A DNA stretch of 64,000 bases from JANJWP01 sp964540725 (GTDB lineage: Bacteria > Patescibacteriota > Gracilibacteria > BD1-5 > UBA2023). Below are positions 27,981-37,534 of this stretch, piece after piece. Within the stretch, counting starts at the first letter, position 1. Every line of letters begins with the position of its first letter. The notes beneath the pieces were generated by a model that did no database searches, had not been told where the DNA came from, and saw only the letters and a program-made list of their open reading frames with translations. Both the position numbers and the translations under genes were made by a program. The stretch spans positions 9,007-73,006 of the forward strand of contig CAZINU010000005.1 in the NCBI GenBank assembly GCA_964540725.1, given 5' to 3'.

Positions 27981-29213
27981 GTGCTTCCCAAACAAAAAGA
28001 CCCGAAGAAATTCGTCGAAATGCCCGTCCGAACGGACGTCGGCGACGTCATCTCCTACGCCAATTCGCTCTTCGACGAAGCCATCGCCGACCGCGCTTCC
28101 GACATCCACCTCGAACCTTCGAAGGATTTCGTCGCCGTCCGCTTCCGCGTAAACGGTGATTTCGTCTTCATCGACAAGATCACCCACGACGACTACGCCA
28201 AGCTCATTTCCCGCCTGAAAATCCTCGCGACCCTCCGTATCGACGAAAAAAACCGTCCGCAAGACGGAAAAATCGCGTACCATTCGGAGGCGCAGAGCGA
28301 AAGCGTGGATATCCGCGTGAGCGTGCTCCCCGTCGTCGACGGCGAAAAGGTGGTCATGCGCATGCTCCGGCAGGATACGTCGCTCCTTTCGCTTGAGAAG
28401 CTCGATTTTCTCGATCTCAACCTCGAGCGCGTCAAGTCGAACCTCGAGAGCCGCTACGGCATCATCCTCGTCGCGGGGCCGACCGGTTCCGGTAAGTCGA
28501 CGACCCTCTTCTCGATGCTCCGGTACTTCGATCCCCTCGAATACAACATCTCCACGCTCGAAGACCCGGTCGAATACAATATTCCCTTCATCAATCAAAG
28601 CCAAATCCGCCCCGAACTCAAATTCGGGTTCGCGGAGGGGCTCCGCTCGCTCGTCCGCCAAGATCCCGACATCATCATGGTGGGGGAAATCCGCGACAAG
28701 GAAACCGCCATGCTCGCCATCGAAGCCGCGCTCACGGGGCACTTGGTACTTTCCACCATCCATACCAATTCCGCGGCCGGAACCATCCAACGCCTCATCA
28801 ACATGGGCATCGAACCGTTCCTCATCGCTTCGGCGCTGAAGATGGTCATTTCGCAGCGTCTCGTGAAACGGCTCTGTTCCTGTGCCAAGCCCGCGAAATT
28901 GCCGCCCGGCCGCGCTTTCGACCGGGTCACCTCCTACCTTTCGGGCGTCGTGGGCGACGACGTGTCGCAAATCGATTTCTACTCCCCGGGCGGTTGTGAA
29001 AAGTGCGACGGCTCCGGATTCAAGGGGCGTATCGGCGTCCACGAGGTACTGACGATGGAAGAAGCCCTCCATCCCCTCGTGCTCGAAAAAGCTTCCGAAG
29101 CGGCGCTCGAAGCCCGGGCCCGCGAACTCGGCATGGTCACCATCGTCCAAGACGCCCTCATCAAGTCGGCGACGGGCAAGACGTCGGTGGAAGAAGCCCT
29201 CTGCCTGGTGTAA
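27981..29213 (+). CDS. pilB: type IV pilus extension ATPase PilB
   Basis: A 410-aa secretion ATPase that powers pilus assembly. The start is taken as GTG 27981, 28 nt after the -10 box (ATG 28020 is the alternative). Walker A is GPTGSGKST, the Asp box DIHLEPSKDF, Walker B IIMVGEIRD and the His box LSTIHTN. A four-Cys zinc site (LCSC … CEKC) marks PilB/GspE rather than PilT. The N-terminal MshEN domain of longer PilBs is absent. First gene of an operon with the SpoIIE-type phosphatase and pilC. Stop TAA. Confidence 0.93.
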   Translation: MLPKQKDPKKFVEMPVRTDVGDVISYANSLFDEAIADRASDIHLEPSKDFVAVRFRVNGDFVFIDKITHDDYAKLISRLKILATLRIDEKNRPQDGKIAYHSEAQSESVDIRVSVLPVVDGEKVVMRMLRQDTSLLSLEKLDFLDLNLERVKSNLESRYGIILVAGPTGSGKSTTLFSMLRYFDPLEYNISTLEDPVEYNIPFINQSQIRPELKFGFAEGLRSLVRQDPDIIMVGEIRDKETAMLAIEAALTGHLVLSTIHTNSAAGTIQRLINMGIEPFLIASALKMVISQRLVKRLCSCAKPAKLPPGRAFDRVTSYLSGVVGDDVSQIDFYSPGGCEKCDGSGFKGRIGVHEVLTMEEALHPLVLEKASEAALEARARELGMVTIVQDALIKSATGKTSVEEALCLV

Positions 29214-29243
29214 GGATTCCCCGAAAGACCCATAAAGGAGCGC

Positions 29244-31199
29244 ATGATTTTCTGATTCCTCAAACACCTTCTCACGAAAAAGACGTCCGAATCCTCCGCG
29301 ATTACGGATTTTTCGGACGCGGTGGAGTGGATCAAGACGTACCGGAAGTCGGGAAACTACGATACGGCCATCATGGCTTCGAGGGAACTCCTTTTGAAAT
29401 TCAAAACGGCCATCATCTATAACGAAGCGGCGAAGCGGAAGATCGCGGCCATGGAAGCTTCGAATATCGAAACGGTCGCGGTAGCCGCGAAAAAGAAACG
29501 GCACGAGGTTGAAAAGCGCCTCAAACATTTCTACGAATGGGAAAAGACGGTCTCGGACCTCTGTAAGGAAATCGAGACGGAAAAGGCTGTCAAGAAGGAA
29601 AAGGAAGCCCGGCTTCGGGAAAAGAACCGGTACTCCGACATGGAAAAGGAGGTCAAGCGGTACGTGGCTGAGAAGGACTACGTGAAAGCCATCCAACACG
29701 CCCGCGCCTTCGTTTCGATGTTCGAGGGCGACTCCGGCGCGCTGAAACTCCTCGCGAAAGTGCAGAGACTGAACGAAAAGCAGAAAACCAAGGCCGAGCG
29801 CAAGGCTGAGCAGGAAAAACGTATCAGGAAGATCTTTGAAGAAGTCGGCGCCGAAATCCGCCCAAAGTGGGAGACGGTCGAAAAGAACGTCGGGTTTCTC
29901 ACCCAGCTCCGCGCGAAGTTCGTACAGTATTCGGCGCAGGCGGCCGAACGCCGCCAATATCTGAAAGACCAAAAGGCGCTGAAGAGCGTCGAAGAGCTCC
30001 TCGCGAAGGGCGGCATTTACAAGATTTCCGGCGCCGACGGCGAACGGCTCATGGACGACGTGAAATCGGGGGTCGTACGGGCCGTGAGCGGATTCAAGCT
30101 TCCGGGGTTCGACTTCTACGGCCAAATCATCGGAAAAGACCGTATCGTGGGCGATACCTTCGGATCGTATTCGGAAGGTTCCCGGACGGTCTTCTACTTC
30201 GGCGACGCGACCGGACACGGAATCCAGGCGGGTTTTACCGTCGCCGAACTCTCGAAGCTTTTTTACGAGTACGCGAAGAAGATTCGGAACTTCCCGGAAC
30301 TCGTCATGACCATCAATAACCAGCTGAAGGAACGGCTTCAGGGGAAGGTGTTCGTAACGGCGGTTTTCTTCGAATACGACGCGAACGTCGGAAAACTCCG
30401 GTTCATCGGAGGGGGGCACGATCCCATTTTCCTGTACCGGTCGACGACGAAGGAAATTGAAAAAATCGTCCCCGGGGGCCTTGCCATGGGCGTTCGAATT
30501 ACGAAGAACGTCGGTTCGATCAAGGTTCGCGATCTCGACATGGGGCATCGGGACGTGCTTTTCGGCTATACCGACGGAATCATCGAAGCGCGCGACCTTT
30601 CGGGGCAGCTTTTCGGAATTCCCCGTTTGCAGGAAACGTTCTCCGTCGGAGCAAAGACCGTCGGACCCGACCCGCAGAAACTGTTCCAATTCGTTCTCGA
30701 CGAAACGAAAAAATTCGCGCCCGTCTTCGAGGACGACGTTTCCGGCTTCGTCTGGGTCCGCAATACCGACAAGGATATCGTCGTCAGCCGCGACCAGTTC
30801 GAAGAGATTCTGAACGAGGTTGGCGTGAAGGAAAAAGAAGCCCGCATGGGAAAATTCAAGAACAAGAACCGGGGCGAAGTGCTCGAAATGCTGAAAGCCG
30901 AACGGCGCGAGGCCGAGCTGCGAAGGCGGCTGGCCTATCTGGACAGCTTGTATAAAATGGGCGAGTTCCTCAAGCTCAAGCAGAAAATCCAAGAAAACGT
31001 CCGCGAGGGCTTCGTGCATGAAAAAATGACCAAATACCTCGAAAAGGTCATGCAGAACGAAGACAAGATCAAGATGACGAAGCTGGAAGAAAAACTCCGG
31101 CACAAGTACGAAACGCTCGTCGAGCTCCAAAAGAAGGGGCAGAACGAAATCGTCATCCGGGAAATCGTCGACATCATTACCCGTTCCGGAAAACTCTAA
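29244..31199 (+). CDS. SpoIIE/RsbU-type PP2C phosphatase in the pilus operon
   Basis: A 651-aa protein. The start MIF-G-FLKHLL uses UGA at 29253-29255 as Gly and has AAGGAG upstream; the standard code would lose the first 26 residues. Residues 1-260 are Lys/Glu-rich coiled helices. The SpoIIE domain (about 280-490) shows IVGDTFG, FYFGDATGHGIQAG and FGYTDGIIEA, matching the metal-binding Asp motifs. The final DDVSGFVW is a variant of the usual DD-x-T. A long coiled C-terminus follows. It lies between pilB and pilC with gaps of 30 and 2 nt, implying a role in pilus control. Target unknown. Confidence 0.85.
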
Positions 31200-31201
31200 C
31201 C

Positions 31202-32443
31202 ATGGCATTGTTCGCTCAAAAGATACGTTTCTACCGCGAGGACGGCTCTTTCGACGACTCCAAGTTCATGGAACTCCTAAAAAAATCCCGTGCCGATTTG
31301 AACAAGACGAAATCGGGAAAAAACAAGCGCGTCCGCGCGGCGACCCAACCCATCCTCATCGGAGGAGTCAAGCCCAAGGAGGTGTGGGCATTCGTCAACA
31401 AGCTCTCGAGCTTCCTGTCTTCCGGCATCGACCTCAAAACCGCGTTCGCCATCATTTCGGGACAGATTCCCAACCCCAAACTCGCCCGCATCATTTCGGA
31501 GGTGCGCGAAAACCTCGACCACGGGCTTTCGGTTTCGGATACGCTCAAGATGCACGCGAAGTACTTCGACCCGCTCGTCATCGCGCTCATCGAAGTGGGC
31601 GAGAAAACCGGTACGTTGCCGCGCGTTACGGCCGACCTCGAACGGACCCTCCTCGAAAACATCGAAATCAAGGCGAAAATCAAGGGTGCCATGATTTATC
31701 CGGCCATCCTCTTTACGCTCGCCGTGTCGATGGCCGCGTTCATGCTCACGTTCGTATTGCCGAAAATCACGGGCGTTTTCGAAAAGAGCGGCGTACAAGT
31801 GCCCGCGTTGACGCAGTTCATGATCGACCTTTCGAAGTTCATGATCTCGAATTGGGTCGGAATCCTCGCGGCGATTTTTGCCCTCATATTCGCCTTCTCG
31901 GCATTCGCGCGGACGTACGCCGGACAAAACGCGCTCGGCTACGTATCGCTCCGGATTCCGGTTTTCGGATTCATCAACCGCCAACTGAACGTCATCCTTT
32001 TCATCAATTCGCTCAATCTGCTGTTGGAATCGGGAGTTCTCATGCTGGAAGCGCTCGAAACCGCGGCCGACGTCGTTCCGAACCTCCATTACAAAAAGGA
32101 CATCATCCGCATCAAGAACGAAGTGGAGACGGGCATCAGCCTCTCCGCCGCCATGGGGTTGACGGTCCAATCGGACGGAAAGAAGGAAACCCACTTCGAC
32201 AACCCGTTTTTCCCCATCGACCTGGTCCATATGGTCGGAGTGGGGGAAGAGACCGGAACGGTCGGAAAAACCATTTTCAAGGTCGGGGAAAACTATTCCC
32301 GCGAACTGCGCCGGTACATCGCCAACATCATGGCCGCCCTCGAACCGTTCATTATCATCTTCATCGGCGCGATTATCGGAACCATTATCATCTCGATCAT
32401 GTTGCCGTTCTTTAAGCTCGGCGAAGTCGCAAAGAAAGTGTAA
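31202..32443 (+). CDS. pilC: type IV pilus inner-membrane platform protein PilC
   Basis: A 413-aa membrane protein coupling the PilB motor to pilin insertion. Two T2SSF domains are visible: LSSFLSSGIDLKTAFAIIS… with EVGEKTGTLP (first) and LNLLLESGVLMLEALETAA… with VGVGEETGTVGKTI (second). Each is followed by hydrophobic helices; the C-terminal helix is IIIFIGAIIGTIIISIMLP. It starts 2 nt after the phosphatase stop, so translation is probably coupled. Stop TAA, followed by a 390-nt gap with repeats. Confidence 0.95.
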   Translation: MALFAQKIRFYREDGSFDDSKFMELLKKSRADLNKTKSGKNKRVRAATQPILIGGVKPKEVWAFVNKLSSFLSSGIDLKTAFAIISGQIPNPKLARIISEVRENLDHGLSVSDTLKMHAKYFDPLVIALIEVGEKTGTLPRVTADLERTLLENIEIKAKIKGAMIYPAILFTLAVSMAAFMLTFVLPKITGVFEKSGVQVPALTQFMIDLSKFMISNWVGILAAIFALIFAFSAFARTYAGQNALGYVSLRIPVFGFINRQLNVILFINSLNLLLESGVLMLEALETAADVVPNLHYKKDIIRIKNEVETGISLSAAMGLTVQSDGKKETHFDNPFFPIDLVHMVGVGEETGTVGKTIFKVGENYSRELRRYIANIMAALEPFIIIFIGAIIGTIIISIMLPFFKLGEVAKKV

Positions 32444-32489
32444 AACTTCCGAAAACGCTTCGAAATCCGCGTTCCGGCCTCCGGTCCTC

Positions 32490-32569
32490 GGTCGCCGTAC
32501 GTAGAAAGTACGGCTTCCTTCGGTCCTCTTCGCCCGCGCGGATTTCTCGGTTTTGGGAAGTTTTGGGCG
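32490..32569. repeat. imperfect ~80-bp intergenic repeat, copy 1
   Basis: Starts GGTCGCCGTACGTAG and ends TTTTGGGAAGTTTTGGGCG. It matches 32703-32781 with a few substitutions and a one-base gap. No open frame is shared, so it looks like a noncoding element. Confidence 0.75.
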
Positions 32570-32702
32570 CTTGAAAAGCTTCCGCAATCGCGTTCCGCCC
32601 TCGCCGTACCGATACGTACGGCTCGCTTGCGGTACTCCGCTGTCACGCGCCTTCGTCGCTTTTGAAGCGCCCGGATGCTTCGTGGCGGTGGCATTCCTCT
32701 CC

Positions 32703-32781
32703 GGTCGCCGTACGTAGGAAGTGCGGCTTCCTTCGATCCTCTTCGCCCGCGCGGATTTCTCGGTTTTGGGAAGTTTGGGCG
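32703..32781. repeat. imperfect ~80-bp intergenic repeat, copy 2
   Basis: Partner of 32490-32569. Together they fill most of the gap 32444-32832, in which no gene is seen. Confidence 0.75.
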
Positions 32782-32784
32782 TTT

Positions 32785-32814
32785 AAAACCCCTCCGCACA
32801 TCGCGGAGGGGTTT
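32785..32814. terminator. bidirectional intrinsic terminator between pilC and the pilT operon
   Basis: AACCCCTCCGC pairs with GCGGAGGGGTT around ACATC, with A and T runs on the two flanks. Confidence 0.85.
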
Positions 32815-32832
32815 CGTGTCGGGGAATTCTGA

Positions 32833-33279
32833 TTACTCGCCGAGCCGTTCCTCGAGCGTTCCGACGTCGAAGGCGAGATTGCGGTGAGCATCCTTTAACC
32901 GGTTCAGCTCGGCGAGATCGGCATCGGAAAGCGCGAGGATATTCAAGGGGTTCGCCGGATAGGGGCCGAAGGTTTTTAGGAGGGCGTAGGCGCGGTCGAG
33001 GCACGGTTTGGCGGCTTCATAAGCCGAACGGGCGGCTTCCGTCGAATCATTCACGGGAACGGCCGCGGCCGTTCCGAGTTCGACGAGACGGCCGATTTCC
33101 CCAAGCGCGAGAGCTTCGAGGGATTCGGACGACGACGCGTCTTCCATGAGGATTTCCGCGGCGCGGGCGTAGGCGAAGGCCTTGAGTTCGATTCCGGAAA
33201 CGGCTCCGGCTCCTTCGGACGTCCCGGCGGTTTCGGGGGCGGTTTCGGCGGTATCCGCCAGAATCTGAATCTTGGACAC
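32833..33279 (-). CDS. hypothetical helical protein co-transcribed with pilT
   Basis: A 148-aa Ala/Glu/Leu-rich protein without membrane segment or Cys motif. After a Thr/Glu/Ala-rich linker it should be mostly helical (ELKAFAYARAAEILMEDAS…). It starts 10 nt after pilT, so it belongs to the pilT operon. Stop TAA then a shared terminator. No family is recognised; a pilus accessory role is only suggested by position. Confidence 0.65.
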   Translation of the reverse strand: MSKIQILADTAETAPETAGTSEGAGAVSGIELKAFAYARAAEILMEDASSSESLEALALGEIGRLVELGTAAAVPVNDSTEAARSAYEAAKPCLDRAYALLKTFGPYPANPLNILALSDADLAELNRLKDAHRNLAFDVGTLEERLGE

Positions 33280-33289
33280 GGGAAAAGGG

Positions 33290-34381
33290 TTACATGGTTT
33301 CGACGTTGTCGCGCACGTACTTCGGGTTGTTCGAATACTTCAATCCTTCTTCGAGGCTGATTTCGCCGTTCTTTACGAACTCGACGATGTCCTGTTCGAT
33401 GACCTGCATGCCGTCGCGGCGCGAGGTCTGCATGACCGACGGAATCTGGTGGAGTTCGTTTTCGCGAATGAGGTTCTTGACCGCCGTCGTGCTCGTGAGG
33501 ATTTCCTTCGCGAGAAGGAGTCCGGACCCGTCGCTCTTTTTCAGGAGGCGTTGCGAGAAGACGCCGACGACGGCATCCGCGAGTTGGAGGCGGATTTGGT
33601 TCTGCTGGGCGGCGGGGAACGAGTCAATGATGCGGGAAATGGTCTGGTGCGCGCTCCGGGTATGGAGGGTGGAGAATACGAGGTGTCCCGTTTCGGCCAG
33701 TTTGAGCGCCATTTCGATTTCTTCGCGGTCGCGCATTTCCCCGAAGAGGATGACCTGCGGATTTTGGCGCATCGCCCCGATGAGGGCGGTTCGGTAGTCG
33801 GGAACGTCGCGCCCGATTTCCTTCTGTTCGACGATGGATTTCTGGTGCGGATGGATGTATTCGATAGGATCTTCGATCGTGATGATATGCTTCGAATAAT
33901 TCAGGTTGATTTCGTTAATCATCGCCGCGAGCGTGGTCGATTTTCCCGAACCGGTCGGCCCGGTTACGAGAATGAGGCCTTGTCCGACCCGGGTGACGTC
34001 TTCGTAGATGTAGGGGAGTTTGAGGTCGGCGAGCTTCGGAATGCTCGACGAAAGTTGGCGGAGTACCGTCATATAGCACCCCATTTGGAAGGAAACGTTT
34101 CCGCGGAAACGCGCGCCGTTGAATTCGAACGAGAAGTCGAGGTTCTTGGTTTTTAGGAGCGCCTCGTGTTGTTCGAAAGTGATGAGCGACTGGGCGAAGC
34201 TCTTGGCTTCTTCGGGGGTGATTTTTTCGATGCCTTCGTCGATATGGACGATTTCGCCGGAAACCTTGACGCCCGGGTGGGTGCCTACCGTGTAATAGAA
34301 ATCCGAGCCGCGGTTGTCGATGACGACCCCGAGAAGGGCGTCGCGCATCGGGTGGTTGGGAATCATCGCGTGGTCGAGCAT
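33290..34381 (-). CDS. pilT: type IV pilus retraction ATPase PilT
   Basis: A 363-aa secretion ATPase. Motifs: Walker A GPTGSGKST, Asp box IEDPIEYIH, Walker B VILFGEMRDREEI, His box LVFSTLHTRSAHQT, and the C-terminal AIRE-like region (NLIRENELHQIPSVMQT). It lacks the Cys zinc site of PilB. The N-terminal PAS-like part includes GSDFYYTVGTHPGVKVSGE. The start at 34381 follows a TATACT box at 34414-34409. It should disassemble pili to give retraction and twitching. Stop TAA. Confidence 0.93.
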   Translation of the reverse strand: MLDHAMIPNHPMRDALLGVVIDNRGSDFYYTVGTHPGVKVSGEIVHIDEGIEKITPEEAKSFAQSLITFEQHEALLKTKNLDFSFEFNGARFRGNVSFQMGCYMTVLRQLSSSIPKLADLKLPYIYEDVTRVGQGLILVTGPTGSGKSTTLAAMINEINLNYSKHIITIEDPIEYIHPHQKSIVEQKEIGRDVPDYRTALIGAMRQNPQVILFGEMRDREEIEMALKLAETGHLVFSTLHTRSAHQTISRIIDSFPAAQQNQIRLQLADAVVGVFSQRLLKKSDGSGLLLAKEILTSTTAVKNLIRENELHQIPSVMQTSRRDGMQVIEQDIVEFVKNGEISLEEGLKYSNNPKYVRDNVETM

Positions 34382-34661
34382 GGGTCGGAAAAATGGAACG
34401 TTTGAGAAAGTATACCGGAAAAATTCCGCAAATGCCAAAGAATCCCCGCGCGTTCGGCTTGCGCTTTCGGATTTTCGAATTCCGGTTATGCGGCCCGCGA
34501 CCGGTTTTTCCAATGATTGCGCATTCGGGCGGCGATCGCGGGTTTTTTTTCGTCGTTTCGACGGAGGAACGCTTCGGTTTCGAGAATTCCGCCATTTCGG
34601 AAGGGGCCGTTTTCCGTCCGGTTCGATTTGCGATTTTCCGGCATTGCCGTAGAGTTTCCCC

Positions 34662-36329
34662 ATGCGAACGCTCAAAGGCTTCCGGGTCGAACTTCCCGTC
34701 CATCCGGAGGGAACTTCCCCCAAGGAAGCGATCTTGAAAAACCGCGGAATCGACCCGGACGCCCTCGACCACCGGAGCTTTTTCGAACCCCGGTTTTCCG
34801 ATTTGCACGACCCTTTCGCGTTTCCCGGGATGGACGCGGCCGTGGAACGCGTTCTGAAGGCCCGCGAAAATCGCGAACGGGTCGTGGTTTTCGGCGACTA
34901 CGACGTAGACGGCGTCAGTTCGACGGCCATGCTCGTTCGGTTCTTCTCGTCGATCGGTATCGAGGTTTCGTACCGGTTGCCCCACCGGGTGCACGACGGG
35001 TACGGCATGAAACCGTACTTCATGGACGAACTTGCCGAAAAGGGCGTGAAATTCGTCGTCTCGGTCGACTGCGGCACGAGGGACGTCGAAACCGTCCGGC
35101 ACGGGCACTCGCTCGGCATCGACTTCGTCATCACCGACCACCACGCGGTTCCCGAGGTCGTGCCCGAAGGCGTGGTCGCCCTCTTGAATCCGAAGGTTCC
35201 CGGCACGACGTACCCGTTTCCGAACCTTTCGGGTTCCGGCACGGCGTTCAAATTCCTCCAGGCCGTCGCTTCGAAGGTATTTCCGCCTTCCGAGTACGAG
35301 GCGAAAGTTTCGGAATACCTCGATTTCGCGGCGCTCGGAACGGTGGCCGACATGATGCCGATCGTCGGCGAAAACCGAACCATCGTCGCGCTCGGTCTCG
35401 CCCGCATGAAGCGCTCGCGCTCTTCGGGCCTCCGTAAGCTCGCGGAGGGGAAAGAGCAGGTAGCCGACCTTATCGGCTTCCATATCGGCCCCCGGTTGAA
35501 CGCTGCCGGCCGCATGGATACGCCGTACAAGGCGCTCTCGCTTTTGCTCGCCTCCGACGACCGGGTCGACGCGCTTTTGGCCGAAATCGAAGATTTGAAC
35601 GCCCGCCGGAAGAGCTCGACCGAACACTTCCTCCGCCACGCGCTCGAAGTGACCGACCCGTCCGAGGCCCTCGCGTTCTACGAATCCGACGCCATCGAGC
35701 ACGGCATTATCGGGCTCATCGCCGGTCGGCTCACCGAAGCGTTTTCGAAACCGTCCATCGCCCTCAAACGCGAAGGTGACAAGCTCGTGGCGAGCTGCCG
35801 GGCGCCCGAAGGCTTCGACATGGTGTCGTTTTTGGAAGAATTCCGCGAATGCTTCGTCACGTTCGGCGGACACCGGCAGGCGGCCGGCTTCACCATCGCC
35901 GCCTCCGAATTCGACGCGTTCCGCGCACGCGCCGCCCTTCGCGCCGCCGAAATCCGGCGGGACGCCACGGCTCCCGAAAAAATCCTCCGGGCCGACTTCG
36001 AAATCTCCGCCGCCGACGTGACGGAGGGGTTCGTGCGCGAACTCCGGTCGTACGGCCCGTACGGCATCGGCTTCTCCAAACCGGCGTTCCTCTGCCGGGG
36101 CGTTCGGGGCCGCGTCGAGAAACTCGGGAAAGACGGCAAACACCTGAAAATCGTGTCTCCCGATTTCGCGGGAAAGATCAACGCGTTCTCGTTCGGAGAA
36201 TTCGAGCGCGATCTTTCGGGGCGAACGTCGTTCGACTTCGTGTGCGAGGCGGAAATCGAGCGGTGGATGGGGCGGAGCTCGGTCGTACTGACCGTGCGCG
36301 ACGTATTGGCGGAAGGGAAGGGGGCTTAA
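34662..36329 (+). CDS. recJ: single-stranded DNA exonuclease RecJ
   Basis: A 555-aa DHH-family 5'-3' exonuclease of recombination and mismatch repair. Motifs in order: VVFGDYDVDGVSSTAML (DYDVDG, residues about 76-81), VSVDCGTRD, FVITDHHAVPE (DHH), NPKVPGTTYPF and ALGTVADMMP. The DHHA1 domain carries FVTFGGHRQAAGFTI, and the OB-like C-terminal domain follows. Length and motif order are standard. No UGA codons. Stop TAA. Confidence 0.96.
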   Translation: MRTLKGFRVELPVHPEGTSPKEAILKNRGIDPDALDHRSFFEPRFSDLHDPFAFPGMDAAVERVLKARENRERVVVFGDYDVDGVSSTAMLVRFFSSIGIEVSYRLPHRVHDGYGMKPYFMDELAEKGVKFVVSVDCGTRDVETVRHGHSLGIDFVITDHHAVPEVVPEGVVALLNPKVPGTTYPFPNLSGSGTAFKFLQAVASKVFPPSEYEAKVSEYLDFAALGTVADMMPIVGENRTIVALGLARMKRSRSSGLRKLAEGKEQVADLIGFHIGPRLNAAGRMDTPYKALSLLLASDDRVDALLAEIEDLNARRKSSTEHFLRHALEVTDPSEALAFYESDAIEHGIIGLIAGRLTEAFSKPSIALKREGDKLVASCRAPEGFDMVSFLEEFRECFVTFGGHRQAAGFTIAASEFDAFRARAALRAAEIRRDATAPEKILRADFEISAADVTEGFVRELRSYGPYGIGFSKPAFLCRGVRGRVEKLGKDGKHLKIVSPDFAGKINAFSFGEFERDLSGRTSFDFVCEAEIERWMGRSSVVLTVRDVLAEGKGA

Positions 36330-36391
36330 AATGGAGCCCCTTACCCGTTCGAGCCACGAATGCTACGACTTATGAACGTTGGCGGAGCGGT

Positions 36392-36904
36392 TTACGAACG
36401 GGCGGTCGCAGAAACGCGACCATTTTCGGGTTTTTCGTCCGTTCGGATAGCTTCATAGGCGGTAGCGATCCTTTCGGCTTCCAACGAAACCCGCGTGGCA
36501 ATGACGACGAGCAGGCGTTCGGCTTCGAGGAGCATGCCGTTTTTCGCGAGCTCTTCGGCGCGGTCGAAGAGCTCGGTAGCCGGCTCCTTCGACGACTCCC
36601 CGATTCCGGCTTCGTAGGTGCCTTCGAGATCGGAAACGGCCGCCTTGACCGAAGCGAGGAACACGGTTTCTTCCCGCGCTCTCGGTTCTTTGGATTCGTA
36701 GGTCGCCCGGATTCGCTGGAGCGAGGCGACGAATTCGTCGAATTCCGTTCGTTCGTTCCGGATTTTTTCGAGGATTTTCGGAATCTGCCGTTCGACTTCG
36801 TACCCCTCGGTCGTGCGGGCCGTATCGGGCACCATCATCGGCGGAGGCGGCGCGGCTTCGAGTTTCGGAAGGGGTCGGGGTTGGGAAGGCGATTCGGCGG
36901 ACAT
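36392..36904 (-). CDS. hypothetical coiled-coil protein
   Basis: A 170-aa protein with a Pro-rich, probably disordered N-terminus (residues 1-30), then continuous charged helices (EVERQIPKILEKIRNERTEF…). No membrane segment, Cys or catalytic motif. It has a good promoter at 36928-36956 and stops at TAA. It converges on recJ with a 62-nt gap. Function unknown. Confidence 0.7.
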   Translation of the reverse strand: MSAESPSQPRPLPKLEAAPPPPMMVPDTARTTEGYEVERQIPKILEKIRNERTEFDEFVASLQRIRATYESKEPRAREETVFLASVKAAVSDLEGTYEAGIGESSKEPATELFDRAEELAKNGMLLEAERLLVVIATRVSLEAERIATAYEAIRTDEKPENGRVSATARS

Positions 36905-36927
36905 GGGAAATGCTGGTTATTTCCGGT

Positions 36928-36956
36928 AGTGTAGCCCAAGTTTTTTCGGTTGGCAA
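36928..36956 (-). promoter_or_regulatory. promoter of the 36392-36904 gene
   Basis: Minus strand: TTGCCA at 36956-36951, 17-nt spacer, TACACT at 36933-36928. Confidence 0.65.
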
Positions 36957-36974
36957 TTTCCTCAGAAATTCGTT

Positions 36975-37002
36975 TTGACAGCCGTGGACGTTTCCATACA
37001 AT
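36975..37002 (+). promoter_or_regulatory. promoter of the tRNA cluster
   Basis: TTGACA at 36975-36980, 16-nt spacer, TACAAT at 36997-37002, about 50 nt before tRNA-Gly. Confidence 0.75.
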
Positions 37003-37053
37003 TCCGGAGCGCTTTTCGGAAACCCCAAATCTCCGAAGCGTAAAAGACACTTT

Positions 37054-37129
37054 GCGGGCGTAGCTCAATGGCTAGAGTCCCTGCCTTCCAAGCAGGCTGT
37101 TGTGGGTTCGAATCCCATCGCCCGCTCCA
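37054..37129 (+). tRNA. tRNA-Gly (UCC)
   Basis: The acceptor GCGGGCG pairs with CGCCCGC; CCA is encoded. The anticodon loop CTTCCAA gives UCC at 37087-37089. It reads GGA/GGG and is not the UCA tRNA needed for UGA. Confidence 0.95.
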
Positions 37130-37143
37130 TGTCTTTTTTTCAT

Positions 37144-37220
37144 GGGTGTGTAGCTCAGGTGGTTAGAGCGCGTCTCTGATAAGGACGAGGTCCGTGGTTC
37201 AAATCCACGCACACCCACCA
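37144..37220 (+). tRNA. tRNA-Ile (GAU)
   Basis: The acceptor GGGTGTG pairs with CACACCC; CCA is encoded. The loop CTGATAA gives anticodon GAU at 37178-37180. Confidence 0.95.
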
Positions 37221-37252
37221 TTGTTCGCGCTCGGGCCAAACGCAATCCGTAT

Positions 37253-37329
37253 CGGAGACTGGCGCAATTGGCTAGCGCACGTGCTTTGGGAGCACGGGGT
37301 TGTGGGTTCGAGTCCCGCGTCTCCGACCA
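37253..37329 (+). tRNA. tRNA-Pro (UGG)
   Basis: The acceptor CGGAGAC pairs with GTCTCCG; CCA is encoded. The loop TTTGGGA gives anticodon UGG at 37287-37289. Its last 21 nt are repeated at 37494-37514. Confidence 0.95.
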
Positions 37330-37493
37330 AGATGCCGATACGCAAAGAATTGAGGAGACCGAATTTTCGTTCCGACCCCGTCGAATGACGCGGGACGAGA
37401 ATGGAGGGGAAAACGCGAAAGCGTTTTAGAAAGCCAACGATTTGGCTTTCGACCCGGCCCGTCTCGCGGAGCCGCGAATGCGGCGTGAGCGAA

Positions 37494-37514
37494 CGAGTCC
37501 CGCGTCTCCGACCA
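37494..37514 (+). repeat. duplicated 3' end of tRNA-Pro
   Basis: Identical to 37309-37329, the 3' T-arm, acceptor strand and CCA of tRNA-Pro. The 164 nt between the copies hold two small hairpins and no gene. Confidence 0.85.
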
Positions 37515-37534
37515 AAATGCTAGGAAGTACATAT

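Noticed and set aside
27921..31208. 1095-codon open frame on the minus strand opposite pilB and the phosphatase
   Set aside because: Low-complexity shadow of strongly supported plus-strand genes; open only because these GC-rich genes avoid the relevant codons in antisense.
37054..37129. tRNA-Gly as the UGA decoder
   Set aside because: The anticodon is UCC, which reads GGA/GGG; the expected UCA anticodon is not in this window.
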